This document shows, piece by piece, positions 45,833 to 53,791 of a stretch of DNA of 64,000 bases. The notes under the pieces are model-generated. The model searched no databases and was not told the origin of the DNA. It saw nothing but the letters and a program-made list of their open reading frames with translations. The stretch covers positions 22,825 to 86,824 of the forward strand of contig OMWI01000008.1 of the NCBI GenBank assembly GCA_900314715.1, read 5' to 3'. Numbering within the stretch: the first letter of the stretch is position 1; every line of letters starts with the position of its first letter. Both the position numbers and the translations under genes were made by a program. This stretch comes from an uncultured Prevotellaceae bacterium (GTDB lineage Bacteria; Bacteroidota; Bacteroidia; Bacteroidales; Bacteroidaceae).

Positions 45833-47251
45833 ATGGGAGGCTTTTTTGGCACTATCTCTACTAAAGATTGTGTAAAGGATTTATTCTACGGAACGGATTA
45901 CAATTCGCATCTGGGCACTAAACGCGCGGGTATGGTGACGTTTGACAAGGAACGAGGATTCAGCCGTTCGATTCATAGCCTTGAGAGAAATTATTTTAGG
46001 TCAAGGTTTGAAGACGAGTTGGACAATTTCTACGGAAACCAAGGTTTGGGTGTGATTAGCGATACCGATCCCCAACCTATCATCGTCAACTCACACTTGG
46101 GGAGATACGCCGTGGTAACGGTGGCGAAAATCAACAACTTACGAGAGATAGCCGACGAACTCTTACAGCAAAGAATGCATTTTAGCGAATTGTCTGCCAA
46201 CAACATCAACCAGACGGAATTGGTGGCTTTGCTCATCAACATGGGAAAGACATTCGTGGAAGGTATCAACTTGGTACACAAGAAAATCAAAGGCTCTTGT
46301 TCGATGCTCATCCTCACGGAAGACGGCATCATCTGCGCTCGCGACTATTTGGGAAGAACGCCCATTGTCGTAGGAAAGAAAGAAGGCGCATTTGCCGCAT
46401 CAAGCGAAAGCACATCCTTTCCCAATCTCGACTTCAAGATGGTGCGCGACATCGGTCCTGGGGAAATCGTGAAGATGAAAGCCGACGGCCTTGAAGTGCT
46501 TCAACCACCATCACAAAACGAACAAATCTGTTCTTTCTTGTGGGTGTACTATGGATTCCCTTCCAGCGATTACGAAGGCATCAACGTGGAAATGGTGCGC
46601 GAGACAAACGGAAAGAAGATGGGCGAAGAAGACGAGATAGAAGCCGACTTGGTGTGTGGCATTCCCGATTCGGGCGTGGGAATGGCATTGGGCTACTCAG
46701 AAGGTAATCACATCCCATATAAACGTGCGGTGGTGAAATATACTCCTACTTGGCCACGTAGTTTTACGCCAGGCACGCAAAAGCGTCGTGACCTTGTGGC
46801 AAAGATGAAATTGATTCCCAATCCCGCCATCTTGAAAGACCAGCGCATTGTATTTTGCGACGACTCTATCGTTAGGGGAACCCAACTTCGCGATAACGTA
46901 AAAATGTTCTTTGAATACGGTGCAAAGGAAGTACACGTGAGAATTTCATGTCCACCATTGGTTTACGGTTGTCCATTTATCGGCTTTACTGCCTCGAAAA
47001 CTGATATGGAACTCATTACTCGACAAGTGATTCGCGATTTTGAAGGAGACGAAAATGTCAACCTTGAAAAATACGCTACCACCAATTCGCCTGAATACAA
47101 TCGAATGGTAGAGGAGATTTGCAAGAGATTGGGGTTGACATCGTTGAAATTCAACAAGATAGAGACGCTCATCGAATCCATCGGATTACCCAAGTGCAAG
47201 ATATGCACACATTGTTTCGACGGAACAGGATGTTGTCATAAAAAGGATTGA
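45833..47251 (+). CDS. PurF-like amidophosphoribosyltransferase lacking the glutaminase cysteine
   Basis: 472 residues. The N-terminal Ntn-hydrolase (class II glutaminase) half starts 'MGGFFGTISTKDCVKDLF', whereas active enzymes have 'MCGI(F/V)G' with Cys as N-terminal nucleophile. No Cys is near the start except Cys13. The C-terminal phosphoribosyltransferase half is intact: 'RIVFCDDSIVRGTQ' (residues 338-351, PRPP loop). It ends in a cysteine cluster 'CKICTHCFDGTGCCHKKD' (Cys455, 458, 461, 467, 468) that could bind Fe-S or zinc, as in Bacillus-type PurF. It may use free ammonia or serve another role; a second, true purF elsewhere in the genome is expected. Annotated purF in many Bacteroidota genomes. 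Confidence 0.85.
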   Translation: MGGFFGTISTKDCVKDLFYGTDYNSHLGTKRAGMVTFDKERGFSRSIHSLERNYFRSRFEDELDNFYGNQGLGVISDTDPQPIIVNSHLGRYAVVTVAKINNLREIADELLQQRMHFSELSANNINQTELVALLINMGKTFVEGINLVHKKIKGSCSMLILTEDGIICARDYLGRTPIVVGKKEGAFAASSESTSFPNLDFKMVRDIGPGEIVKMKADGLEVLQPPSQNEQICSFLWVYYGFPSSDYEGINVEMVRETNGKKMGEEDEIEADLVCGIPDSGVGMALGYSEGNHIPYKRAVVKYTPTWPRSFTPGTQKRRDLVAKMKLIPNPAILKDQRIVFCDDSIVRGTQLRDNVKMFFEYGAKEVHVRISCPPLVYGCPFIGFTASKTDMELITRQVIRDFEGDENVNLEKYATTNSPEYNRMVEEICKRLGLTSLKFNKIETLIESIGLPKCKICTHCFDGTGCCHKKD

Positions 47252-47276
47252 CGGAAACAACATCCCATGAAATAAC

Positions 47277-47315
47277 AATACCCCTGCTTGACATCAGTTA
47301 TCAAGTAGGGGTATT
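47277..47315. terminator. Bidirectional terminator between PurF-like gene and rubredoxin
   Basis: Stem AATACCCCT/AGGGGTATT extended inward by CTTGA/TCAAG with one mismatch and a 9-nt loop, located between the convergent stops at 47251 and 47335. Confidence 0.8.
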
Positions 47316-47334
47316 TACTAACTTTATTAACAAA

Positions 47335-47499
47335 TTAATCTTCTGATACCGAGAAATCGTCTTTTCCTACGCCACAAATAGGGCAAACCCAATCATCGGG
47401 AATATCCTCAAATGCTGTTCCTGGCTCAATGCCGCTATCAGGGTCGCCTACTGCTGGGTCATAAACATAACCGCAAACGTCACAAACATACTTTTTCAT
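47335..47499 (-). CDS. Rubredoxin
   Basis: 54 residues. One-iron electron carrier in the cytoplasm. The iron ligands are Cys6 and Cys9 ('[16 protein letters not shown]') and Cys39 and Cys42 ('[15 protein letters not shown]'), with the conserved '[15 protein letters not shown]' between them; the length is exactly usual. It is 56 nt downstream of the GT9 gene on the same strand and followed by the bidirectional terminator. In anaerobic Bacteroidota rubredoxin usually serves oxidative-stress reductases; no partner is in the window. Confidence 0.96.
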   Translation of the reverse strand: MKKYVCDVCGYVYDPAVGDPDSGIEPGTAFEDIPDDWVCPICGVGKDDFSVSED

Positions 47500-47555
47500 A
47501 ATTGTTCTTCGTTTTTTTACGTTTTTATTAAGATTAAAACACTCACTCTATAATA

Positions 47556-48608
47556 TTATAATGTAGAAAGGATGGACTCCACCTTGTCAACGATGGATTG
47601 CGGCGTGATGCTCTCCATGCACGCAATATCTCCACGAAGACATTGTTTTCTGCCATATACGGAACAAGGGCGACAAGGCAAATCCGTTTGCACGATGTTT
47701 TCAGGACTTTGATTCCAACCCAAGAATCCAGCGTATGGATGTGTGGCTCCCCAAACACTTACAACGGGCGTGTTGACCAACGAAGCCAAATGCATATTGG
47801 CACTATCCATGCTAATCATCAAATCGAGATGACTCATCAAAATCAACTCTTTTTCTAAGTTGTTCAGTATGGCAGATGCATTGATGCAACATGGATATTT
47901 GCTTTCCCATTCATTCAGTATTTCCCTTTCTCTGTTAGCACCTCCAAACAAGAATATCCTACACGACGGATGATTCTTCATCAATTGCAAAATCACCTCT
48001 TCCATCTTCTCCAAAGGATAAATCTTGTTCTTATGAGCGGCAAACGGCGCAACGCCTATCCATTGTTGGAACTTCTTACGTTCACCGATTTCTTCTGACA
48101 ACAAGTGCAGATTGCCACCTTCGCGCGGGAAGATGGAGGTAAATTCCAAATGGATGGGATAACCCAACTTGGCAAACACCTCAGCATAATTTTGGAAAGC
48201 CGTAGACAACTGAACCATACGCTTGTCGTTCTTGGCGGTCAATTGTTTCTTCTCATGATGGTGCTTATTGATATGAGCCACCTTGTGCCTTCCCAAGTTA
48301 AATCTCAGTCTCAGATATTTAGACCTTAATATATCATGGAGGTCAGCGATTGCCGTAAAATTCTTAGCCATCAATCGACGATAAAGCGCATTCAATCCCT
48401 TCACGCCACGATATTCTCCCTTGACATCAGCTTCCATAAATCCTACGTTTGGCGCAAGATTCTCAAAGAAGCAACGTGCAAAGGGGCGACTCAGTACGGT
48501 AATCCTGAGATGTGGATATTGCATCGCCAAAGAATATACCACGGGAACGGTCATGGCAATGTCGCCAATGGCAGAAAATCTTATGATTAGTATATGGTCG
48601 ATCTTCAT
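47556..48608 (-). CDS. Glycosyltransferase family 9 (heptosyltransferase-like)
   Basis: 350 residues. N-terminus 'HILIIRFSAIGDIAMTVPVV' is the GT9 signature, and the C-terminal part has 'WIGVAPFAAHKNKIYPLEKM', 'IFLFGGANRE', 'DLMISMDSANMHLASLVNTP' and 'VSVWGATHPYAG', the ADP-heptose/donor-binding regions of heptosyltransferases. A cysteine-rich stretch near the end ('LPCRPCSVYGRKQCLRG') is shared with many Bacteroidota GT9 enzymes. It probably adds a sugar to lipopolysaccharide core at the inner membrane. Its ATG overlaps the stop of the DUF4254 gene by 4 nt, so the two proteins probably work together. Confidence 0.93.
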   Translation of the reverse strand: MKIDHILIIRFSAIGDIAMTVPVVYSLAMQYPHLRITVLSRPFARCFFENLAPNVGFMEADVKGEYRGVKGLNALYRRLMAKNFTAIADLHDILRSKYLRLRFNLGRHKVAHINKHHHEKKQLTAKNDKRMVQLSTAFQNYAEVFAKLGYPIHLEFTSIFPREGGNLHLLSEEIGERKKFQQWIGVAPFAAHKNKIYPLEKMEEVILQLMKNHPSCRIFLFGGANREREILNEWESKYPCCINASAILNNLEKELILMSHLDLMISMDSANMHLASLVNTPVVSVWGATHPYAGFLGWNQSPENIVQTDLPCRPCSVYGRKQCLRGDIACMESITPQSIVDKVESILSTL

Positions 48609-49207
48609 TTCTTGTAGAAAATAGGATTAGTAGACGGATCGTTATACATTTTCATCTGCCTATATACCTTCATGTACTTACGTCCAGCTTGAATGTCTTC
48701 AAGCAATTGATCTATCGCCGTAGACAAGTCAACTTGTTGCTCAAGCAATACGTTCAACTTGCGTTGACACTTCTCACGATGCTCTTCGGAAGCGTCTTGA
48801 CGCTCTACCTGCTCGCGCATGTGATAAATCTTGAGGGCAAGTATAGACAAACGGTCAATTGCCCATGCAGGACTTTCCGTGTTAAGACGTGCGTCGGGAA
48901 GTGGGGTTACATCGCAGAACTTTTGCCTGAAATAACTATCGATTTGCTCTACCAAGTCGGTGCGATCTTGATTAGACCTGTCTATGCGCCTTTTCAGTTG
49001 CAAAGCCTCAATGGGATCAATATGAGGGTCGCGAATGATGTCCTCATAATGCCATTGCACGGTATCAATCCAACACTTTAAATACAACCGATTTTCAATA
49101 GAGTCTCTATCGTAAGGATTATTAATAGGTGTATCGATATTGTCAGTAAGGTGATAATCGTTTATTACCTTGTTGAATATTTGATTGCAGTCTTGAGTAA
49201 ATGACAT
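48605..49207 (-). CDS. DUF4254 family protein
   Basis: 200 residues from the ATG at 49207 ('MSFTQDCNQIFNKVINDYHL'); an in-frame ATG 24 nt earlier has no promoter room because the -7 box lies at 49233. Mostly alpha-helical, with 'IENRLYLKCWIDTVQWHYED' and 'RIDRSNQDRTDLVEQID', characteristic of DUF4254. No enzyme motif or membrane segment. The family is a frequent neighbour of GT9 genes in Bacteroidota, and the 4-nt overlap with the GT9 gene here supports a role in the same lipopolysaccharide step, as an inference. Confidence 0.88.
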   Translation of the reverse strand: MSFTQDCNQIFNKVINDYHLTDNIDTPINNPYDRDSIENRLYLKCWIDTVQWHYEDIIRDPHIDPIEALQLKRRIDRSNQDRTDLVEQIDSYFRQKFCDVTPLPDARLNTESPAWAIDRLSILALKIYHMREQVERQDASEEHREKCQRKLNVLLEQQVDLSTAIDQLLEDIQAGRKYMKVYRQMKMYNDPSTNPIFYKK

Positions 49208-49232
49208 TAGGTTTAAATTTTTTATGAACATG

Positions 49233-49263
49233 CAAATATAGTATTAATTTTCAAAACAACAAA
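49233..49263 (-). promoter_or_regulatory. Promoter of DUF4254-GT9 operon
   Basis: TTTG (49260-49263), 19 nt, TATATTTG (49233-49240) on the minus strand, 26 nt before ATG 49207. Confidence 0.8.
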
Positions 49264-49353
49264 CAATTTACAATAAATTAAACCTAAATGGGCGTTTTTT
49301 CTGCACATGTTGCATGTGTTTGTGCAGCCAACCTATCTTTTTATTCGAAAATA

Positions 49354-49385
49354 TTTGCTCAATTGAATAAAAATTGTTTCCTTTG
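49354..49385 (+). promoter_or_regulatory. acpP promoter
   Basis: TTTG (49354-49357), 20 nt, TTCCTTTG (49378-49385), one base off the -7 consensus. An 80-nt leader follows, containing the small hairpin GGTGTTTTTCACC. Confidence 0.7.
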
Positions 49386-49472
49386 CACCCGATTTTTATC
49401 CCTTCTTGGTGTTTTTCACCATAATTGGATAGCAAATTGAATTAATTATAAACATTTAAAAAGAAAAAGATT

Positions 49473-49709
49473 ATGTCAGAAATTGAAAGCAAAGTAAAGG
49501 CCATTATTGTAGACAAACTCGGTGTAGACGAAGCAGAGGTAAAACCAGAAGCAAGTTTCACGAATGACCTTGGCGCTGACTCTCTGGATACAGTAGAGCT
49601 GATTATGGAATTCGAAAAGGAATTTGGTATTTCCATCCCTGATGACAAGGCAGAGAAGATTGCCACCGTTGGTGACGCTATCAGTTATATTGAAGAGAAC
49701 GCAAAATAA
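49473..49709 (+). CDS. acpP: Acyl carrier protein
   Basis: 78 residues, acidic, four-helix protein that carries growing fatty acids on phosphopantetheine attached to Ser37 in '[18 protein letters not shown]'. Length and sequence are fully typical. It is separated from fabF by 111 nt holding a terminator-like hairpin, which would allow much more ACP than FabF to be made from one promoter. Confidence 0.98.
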   Translation: MSEIESKVKAIIVDKLGVDEAEVKPEASFTNDLGADSLDTVELIMEFEKEFGISIPDDKAEKIATVGDAISYIEENAK

Positions 49710-49724
49710 TTTTTTCGAGATTTC

Positions 49725-49808
49725 GAGTTTTTAAGTTTTTGAGTTTTTGAGCCCATTGGTAATTTTCCATACTTGGCAACTCAAGAACTTGAAAACTCAT
49801 TTTTTTAT
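49725..49808 (+). terminator. Attenuator-like hairpin between acpP and fabF
   Basis: Arms 49725-49743 and 49780-49798 (19 bp as RNA, two of them G-U) with a 36-nt loop, then ATTTTTTTAT. A partial terminator that would lower fabF-rnc expression relative to acpP. Confidence 0.65.
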
Positions 49809-49820
49809 AAACTGACATAC

Positions 49821-51083
49821 ATGGAGTTAAAAAGAGTAGTAGTAACGGGCCTTGGTGCCGTAACGCCCATTGGTAATTCCCCAGAAGAAACATGGGAGAA
49901 CCTCTTGAAAGGTGTTAGTGGTGCTGCGCCTATTACACATTTTGATAGTTCCAAGTGCAAGACTCATTTTGCTTGCGAAGTAAAGGGACTGGATATTAAC
50001 CAATACATAGACCGCAAAGACGCACGCAAGTTAGACCGCTATACACAATTGGCAATGGTTTCAGCTATTCAAGCAGTAGACGATAGCGGCATGGATTTAG
50101 AAACAGTAAATAAGAATCGCATTGGAGTAGTATATGGAGTCGGCATCGGTGGCATTCGCTCATTCGAGGACGAAGTAACATACTACGGTCAACATATGGA
50201 AGACGGGCCAAAATTCAGTCCTTTCTTCATTCCTAAGATTATTGCAGATATCGCATCAGGCCATATTTCCATCCATTTCGGTTTTCATGGTCCTAACTAT
50301 ACGACTATTTCCGCATGTGCATCTTCAAGCAATGCCTTGGCTGATGCATTCAATATCATTCGCTTAGGTAAGGCAGATGCCATTCTTGCAGGTGGTGCTG
50401 AAAGTGCTATCTGTATGTGTGGTGTTGGTGGTTTCAATGCCATGAAAGCCCTATCTACACGTAATGACGATCCTCAAACCGCATCTCGCCCATTTAGCGC
50501 AAGTCGTGATGGTTTCGTGATGGCTGAGGGTGCTGGATGCTTGATTCTTGAAGAACTGGAACATGCTAAGGCTCGTGGTGCAAAGATTTATGCAGAGATG
50601 GTAGGAGAAGGCGAAAGTGCTGATGCATACCACATTACCGCTTCTCATCCTGAAGGTCTTGGTGCAAAACTCGTGATGCAAGCTGCTCTCGAAGATGCTG
50701 GATTGAAGCCAGAAGACATTGACTACATCAATGTGCATGGTACTTCCACTCACGTAGGTGATATTTCCGAGGTGAAAGCCATCAAGGAAGTATTTGGAGA
50801 TGCTGCTTACAAATTGAATATCAGTTCTACCAAGTCGATGACTGGCCACTTGTTAGGTGCAGCTGGTGCGATTGAGGCTATGGCTTGCTTACTTGCCGTG
50901 AAGAACGACATCGTTCCGCCAACCATCAATCACCAAGATGACGACGAAGACCCAGAAATCGACTACAACCTTAATTTCACATTCAATCAAGCACAGAAGC
51001 GTGAGGTTCGCGCAGCCATCAGCAATACATTCGGATTTGGTGGTCACAATGCTTGTGTAGTATTCAAGAAATATGCTGAATAA
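49821..51083 (+). CDS. fabF: Beta-ketoacyl-ACP synthase II
   Basis: 420 residues from ATG 49821 ('MELKRVVVTGLGAVTPIGNS'). It condenses malonyl-ACP with acyl-ACP in fatty acid elongation. The Cys-His-His triad is Cys166 ('TISACASSSNALADAF'), His306 ('INVHGTSTHVGD') and His343 ('SMTGHLLGAAGAIEA'). The usual 'HGTSTPLGD' reads 'HGTSTHVGD' here, a mild change next to the active site. A 16-codon upstream extension would begin inside the attenuator hairpin and is rejected. Its last 11 nt overlap the rnc start. Confidence 0.97.
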   Translation: MELKRVVVTGLGAVTPIGNSPEETWENLLKGVSGAAPITHFDSSKCKTHFACEVKGLDINQYIDRKDARKLDRYTQLAMVSAIQAVDDSGMDLETVNKNRIGVVYGVGIGGIRSFEDEVTYYGQHMEDGPKFSPFFIPKIIADIASGHISIHFGFHGPNYTTISACASSSNALADAFNIIRLGKADAILAGGAESAICMCGVGGFNAMKALSTRNDDPQTASRPFSASRDGFVMAEGAGCLILEELEHAKARGAKIYAEMVGEGESADAYHITASHPEGLGAKLVMQAALEDAGLKPEDIDYINVHGTSTHVGDISEVKAIKEVFGDAAYKLNISSTKSMTGHLLGAAGAIEAMACLLAVKNDIVPPTINHQDDDEDPEIDYNLNFTFNQAQKREVRAAISNTFGFGGHNACVVFKKYAE

Positions 51084-52152
51084 CATAATAGATAGAATAA
51101 AGCTCCCTTTCCGCAAGGAAAAGGAGCTTTATTTGTCTTTATATAATATCCTTGGATTCTATCCTCACAATATCGAGCATTACAAAATGGCAATGCTCCA
51201 CAAAAGTATTGCCAAAAAGAACCAAAAGGGAAAGCCCATCAACAACGAGAGATTGGAATTTTTGGGCGACGCCGTTCTCGGTTCGGTGATAGGCGACATT
51301 GTTTATCAGCATTTCCCTGGAAAACGCGAGGGATTTCTTACCAACGCAAGGAGCAAAATCGTACAACGAGAAATGCTCAACAAGTTAGCGAAGGAAATCG
51401 GACTCGACAAGTTAATCCTTTCTAACGGATATAATTCTTCACACAATAGTTATATAGACGGCAATGCCTTCGAAGCGCTTATCGGTGCCATTTACTTGGA
51501 TAGGGGCTATAATGCTTGCATGAAATTCATCAACGACCGTATCTTGGCGAAGATTATCGACATCGACAAGATTGCCTATAAATTGGTTAATTTCAAGAGC
51601 CGTCTCATCGAATGGTGCCAGAAGAATCGCGTTGGCATTGAATATCGCCTGATGAAACAAGGTAGAGACGCCAACGGCAATCCTTTCTTCAATTACCAAG
51701 TGTTTATTGAGCACATTGAGGGATGTTCAGCAACGGGATTTACCAAGAAAGAAAGTCAACAAAGAGCATCGCAATTAACCTTGGCTCTTTTACGCCAAAA
51801 ACCTCAATTGATTGACGAAATCCTCTCTCTCAAGTCGGAAAGAACCAAGATGGAGGAAAACTTATTGATGTCTTTGCCTACGGCAGAAGAACAAGAGCGC
51901 ATTTTCCAAAACATCAATGACGATGATACTTCCAATACGGAAAATCTCATTCCACAAGACGAACCTCCCGTGGTGATGGAATCCATTCAAAACAAATTGA
52001 AGAAAACAGGTTCCATCCTCAAATTAGAACCCATAGACGAGGAGGAAGATACTGAATCCGAAGAGGAAATATCCTTAAAAAATAAGGAATCAATCATCGA
52101 AGCAGCCGAAGAAGCGGCCTTCTCCGACTTAGAAGACGACGAAAAGTATTGA
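51073..52152 (+). CDS. rnc: Ribonuclease III with long acidic C-terminal tail
   Basis: 359 residues. It cleaves double-stranded RNA (rRNA precursors, structured mRNAs) as a dimer. Signature 'NERLEFLGDAVLGSVIGD' at residues 58-75 contains the metal-binding Glu62 and Asp66, and 'DGNAFEALIGAIYLDRGY' holds the second acidic pair. A dsRNA-binding domain spans about 175-242 ('QVFIEHIEGCSATGFTKKES'). Residues ~255-359 are strongly acidic and low in complexity ('EPIDEEEDTESEEEISLKNK'), beyond the ~230 residues of classical RNase III. It overlaps fabF by 11 nt, and a strong hairpin lies in codons 8-21. Confidence 0.95.
   Translation: MLNNIIDRIKLPFRKEKELYLSLYNILGFYPHNIEHYKMAMLHKSIAKKNQKGKPINNERLEFLGDAVLGSVIGDIVYQHFPGKREGFLTNARSKIVQREMLNKLAKEIGLDKLILSNGYNSSHNSYIDGNAFEALIGAIYLDRGYNACMKFINDRILAKIIDIDKIAYKLVNFKSRLIEWCQKNRVGIEYRLMKQGRDANGNPFFNYQVFIEHIEGCSATGFTKKESQQRASQLTLALLRQKPQLIDEILSLKSERTKMEENLLMSLPTAEEQERIFQNINDDDTSNTENLIPQDEPPVVMESIQNKLKKTGSILKLEPIDEEEDTESEEEISLKNKESIIEAAEEAAFSDLEDDEKY
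51096..51133 (+). promoter_or_regulatory. 17-bp RNA hairpin inside the start of rnc
   Basis: The transcript from 51096 to 51133 folds into a 17-bp stem with one mismatch (51107/51122) closed by a GCAA tetraloop, 12 nt past the fabF stop, followed by U-rich sequence (TTTGTCTTT). It may be a target for RNase III autoregulation or a fabF attenuator. Confidence 0.75.
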
Positions 52153-52157
52153 TTTTT

Positions 52158-52189
52158 TTTGGATTTGTCCTTGATTTGCGCTACCTTTG
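52158..52189 (+). promoter_or_regulatory. Promoter of the GH3-family gene
   Basis: TTTG (52158-52161), 20 nt, TACCTTTG (52182-52189), just after the rnc stop and 24 nt before ATG 52213. Confidence 0.8.
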
Positions 52190-52212
52190 CAAATTATTTA
52201 TAGGATAAATCA

Positions 52213-53754
52213 ATGAATATCACCAATATTGCTCGTAAATTATTCTTTCCATCTCGACAAAAATTCATCATTTCGCAATACGAGAATGATGCGGAAGGCT
52301 TACAACAGAAGGTGTTACAACACCTGATAGAAATGGGAAAGCAAACTGAGTACGGAAAGAATCATCTCTTTAACACAACACACAATTACGAAGATTTTAC
52401 CAAGAACGTTCCTGTTAATACATACGAAGAACTCAAGGGATATATTGACAGGATGCGACATGGTGATTCTAACGTTCTTTGGCCAGGTAAAGTAAAATGG
52501 TTCGCTAAATCTTCAGGAACTACCAACGACAAAAGCAAATTCATTCCCGTCACTAACGAGGGACTTCATAAGATTCATTATGCTGGTGGTTTCGATTCCG
52601 TAGCCTTGTATTTCCTCAATAATCCCAATAGTAGGGTGTTCGATGGCAAGAATCTTATTCTTGGGGGAAGCCACGCTCCTAATTATAACCTTCCTGGAAG
52701 TCTTGTAGGAGACTTGAGTGCCATCTTGATTGAAAACATCAATCCTCTCGTCAACCTGACACGCGTTCCAAGCAAGCAAACGGCACTTATCAGCGACTTT
52801 GAGATTAAGCGCGACAAGATTGCGCGTGAGACATTCAACAAGAATGTTGCCAGTCTTTCTGGTGTTCCTTCATGGATGCTCTCGGTATTGGTTAAGGTAT
52901 TGGAAATCTCCGGTAAGCAATATTTGGATGAGGTATGGCCTAATTTGGAAGTATTTTTCCATGGTGGTATCTCTTTCTTGCCTTATCGTCCGCAATATCT
53001 CGAACTTATCAGAAACGATCGTATGCATTACATGGAGACATATAATGCGAGTGAGGGATTTTTCGGAATACAAAGCGACCTCAACGACCATTCCATGCTA
53101 TTGATGATAGACTATGGTGTCTTCTATGAATTCATCTCCATGGATGAAATCGATAAAGAAAATCCACAAGTAATTCCTTTGAGCGGCGTGGAAATTGGCA
53201 AGAACTATGCAATGGTGATTAGCACTTCTTGTGGATTATGGCGTTATATGATTGGCGACACTATTTCGTTCACAAGTTTAAAACCTTATAAGTTCATCAT
53301 CACTGGACGTACGAAATATTTCATCAATGCCTTCGGAGAAGAATTAATCATGGACAATGCGGAGAAAGCATTGGCTTACGTATGCGAAAAGACTCACTCA
53401 GAGGTATTGGAATACTCTGCCGCTCCCGTTTTCATGGACAATCACGCCAAGTGCAGACACCAATGGTTGATAGAGTTCTCTCATGAACCAGAAAACCTTC
53501 AAGAGTTCGAACGTCTGCTTGACCTAAAATTGCAAGAGTTGAATAGCGACTACGAGGCAAAGCGTTACCACGACATTACTTTGCAACACTTGGAAATCAT
53601 CAAGGCTCGCAAAAACTTGTTCAATGATTGGCTCAAGTCGAAAGGCAAATTGGGCGGACAACATAAAGTTCCTCGATTGTCAAACAATCGTAAGTTCATG
53701 GACGAAATGCTTAAGATGAACTATAATTGCGTTAATTTACATCAACAAGCATAA
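52213..53754 (+). CDS. GH3 (auxin-responsive-type) acyl-adenylating family protein
   Basis: 513 residues. The GH3 family, best known from plant hormone conjugation, belongs to the ANL adenylate-forming enzymes. Visible motifs: 'WFAKSSGTTNDKSKFIPVT' (ATP loop, residues ~96-114), 'YMETYNASEGFFGIQSD' and 'CGLWRYMIGDTISFTS' (second and third ATP motifs), and 'FIITGRTKYFINAFGEEL'. It is expected to activate a carboxylic acid with ATP and join it to an amine; the substrate in bacteria is unknown. No signal peptide. It has its own promoter but lies in the fatty-acid/rnc gene group. Confidence 0.9.
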   Translation: MNITNIARKLFFPSRQKFIISQYENDAEGLQQKVLQHLIEMGKQTEYGKNHLFNTTHNYEDFTKNVPVNTYEELKGYIDRMRHGDSNVLWPGKVKWFAKSSGTTNDKSKFIPVTNEGLHKIHYAGGFDSVALYFLNNPNSRVFDGKNLILGGSHAPNYNLPGSLVGDLSAILIENINPLVNLTRVPSKQTALISDFEIKRDKIARETFNKNVASLSGVPSWMLSVLVKVLEISGKQYLDEVWPNLEVFFHGGISFLPYRPQYLELIRNDRMHYMETYNASEGFFGIQSDLNDHSMLLMIDYGVFYEFISMDEIDKENPQVIPLSGVEIGKNYAMVISTSCGLWRYMIGDTISFTSLKPYKFIITGRTKYFINAFGEELIMDNAEKALAYVCEKTHSEVLEYSAAPVFMDNHAKCRHQWLIEFSHEPENLQEFERLLDLKLQELNSDYEAKRYHDITLQHLEIIKARKNLFNDWLKSKGKLGGQHKVPRLSNNRKFMDEMLKMNYNCVNLHQQA

Positions 53755-53791
53755 GAACTTGTCAGGTATTCCGTTATAGCAAGTAAACAGG

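Noticed and set aside
49751-49880. 14-nt sequence GCCCATTGGTAATT present before fabF and again inside its codons ~15-19
   Set aside because: Only two short copies without symmetry or a clear function; probably a local copy event or chance.
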